A DNA stretch of 36,868 bases, from assembly GCF_018156225.1 (NCBI RefSeq), contig NZ_JAGTAR010000048.1:1-36868 (forward strand), written 5' to 3'. Shown in pieces: positions 36,668 to 36,868 of this stretch (position 1 is the first letter of the stretch; every line of letters starts with the position of its first letter). The position numbers and the translations under genes were made by a program. A model generated the notes under the pieces. That model did no database searches and was not told where the DNA came from. It worked only from the letters and a program-made list of their open reading frames with translations. The DNA comes from Carboxylicivirga sediminis. GTDB lineage: Bacteria; Bacteroidota; Bacteroidia; Bacteroidales; Marinilabiliaceae.

Positions 36668-36868
36668 TTATTTAATAGTCGTAATCTTTACTACCCTGCA
36701 TTGATGTGGCTCCACTTTCAATGTTACCGAAGCTGATGGTTTATGATCAAGGTTTTTATGAAGCCACAAATCGCGCACCTCTACTTGTCCGTCAAAACCT
36801 AACTGGGAGAGATCAAGTGAAATTTTCCGTTTCTTATCATTATCGCGGTTAAGAAAACCAACGGCCCA
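36668..36868 (-). CDS. GH27-like alpha-galactosidase, C-terminal end only
   Basis: Reading from the right edge, the last 66 residues are visible: WAVGFLNRDNDKRK-like start, ISLDLSQLGFDGQVEVRDLW, LHKNLDHKPSASVTLKVEPH and QCRVVKITTIK, then TAA. This is the C-terminal beta-sandwich seen in GH27 alpha-galactosidases, with the NRD, VRDLW and VxPHxCRVxKI pattern. The catalytic barrel lies outside the window, so the family call rests on this piece alone. The stop is 8 bp before the GH35 start, so it is the upstream gene of the same operon. Confidence 0.65.
   Translation of the reverse strand, partial: WAVGFLNRDNDKKRKISLDLSQLGFDGQVEVRDLWLHKNLDHKPSASVTLKVEPHQCRVVKITTIK

Overview
The window is chromosomal DNA from a member of the Bacteroidota. 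The evidence is four proteins or pairs typical of that phylum: surface proteins ending in type B type IX secretion (T9SS) domains, PorP/SprF-family partners, a DUF3127 protein, and Bacteroidota-type TAnnTTTG promoter boxes a short distance upstream of several starts. The glycosidases, porin and AT-rich spacers would fit a marine or gut-like Bacteroidales/Marinilabiliales lineage, but the genus cannot be read from the sequence.

Layout. (1) 1-8627, plus strand: the end of a giant repetitive adhesin with a type B sorting domain, then a PorP/SprF protein, then a TPR/PD40 lipid-envelope-associated protein; this looks like one operon. (2) 8665-11636: a radical SAM protein, a convergent fosmidomycin-resistance-like MFS transporter, and a DUF3127/cyclophilin pair. 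(3) 12069-12695: a small secreted acidic protein built from seven copies of a Trp-Met-Thr-Asp-Leu motif, which I do not recognise. (4) 12751-20277, minus strand: a four-gene operon of two cargo/partner couples (1510-aa IgGFc-domain adhesin + PorP, then 301-aa adhesin + PorP). (5) 20278-26141: a non-coding stretch, an S37-type lipoprotein peptidase, an ArsC/Spx-like protein, a small outer-membrane barrel, a 92-aa helical protein, and a porin/FMN-binding-protein pair. (6) 26138-29273: dinB and a MATE transporter, divergent, separated by a tandem array of 42-bp units. (7) 29274-31107: mnmD flanked by clusters of short palindromes and a MITE-like inverted-repeat element. (8) 31108-32499: a PPP-type phosphatase and a DUF434 protein. 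(9) 32672-36868, minus strand: a glycan-degradation operon with GH27 (partial), GH35 and GH20 enzymes, ended by a strong hairpin.

How the genes fit together. Three separate type B cargo genes each sit directly upstream of their own PorP/SprF gene. In Flavobacterium johnsoniae the secretion of SprB depends on SprF, so the simplest reading is that each PorP here serves the adhesin beside it. The GH27/GH35/GH20 set would remove terminal alpha-galactose, beta-galactose and beta-N-acetylhexosamine from a complex glycan.

The best candidates for something undescribed are the WMTDL-repeat protein, the 42-bp array between dinB and the MATE gene, the porin/flavoprotein pair with a CX4C motif, and the PD40 protein that lacks the OmpA domain expected of PorE-like proteins. 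I found no tRNA, rRNA, CRISPR array or complete insertion sequence.
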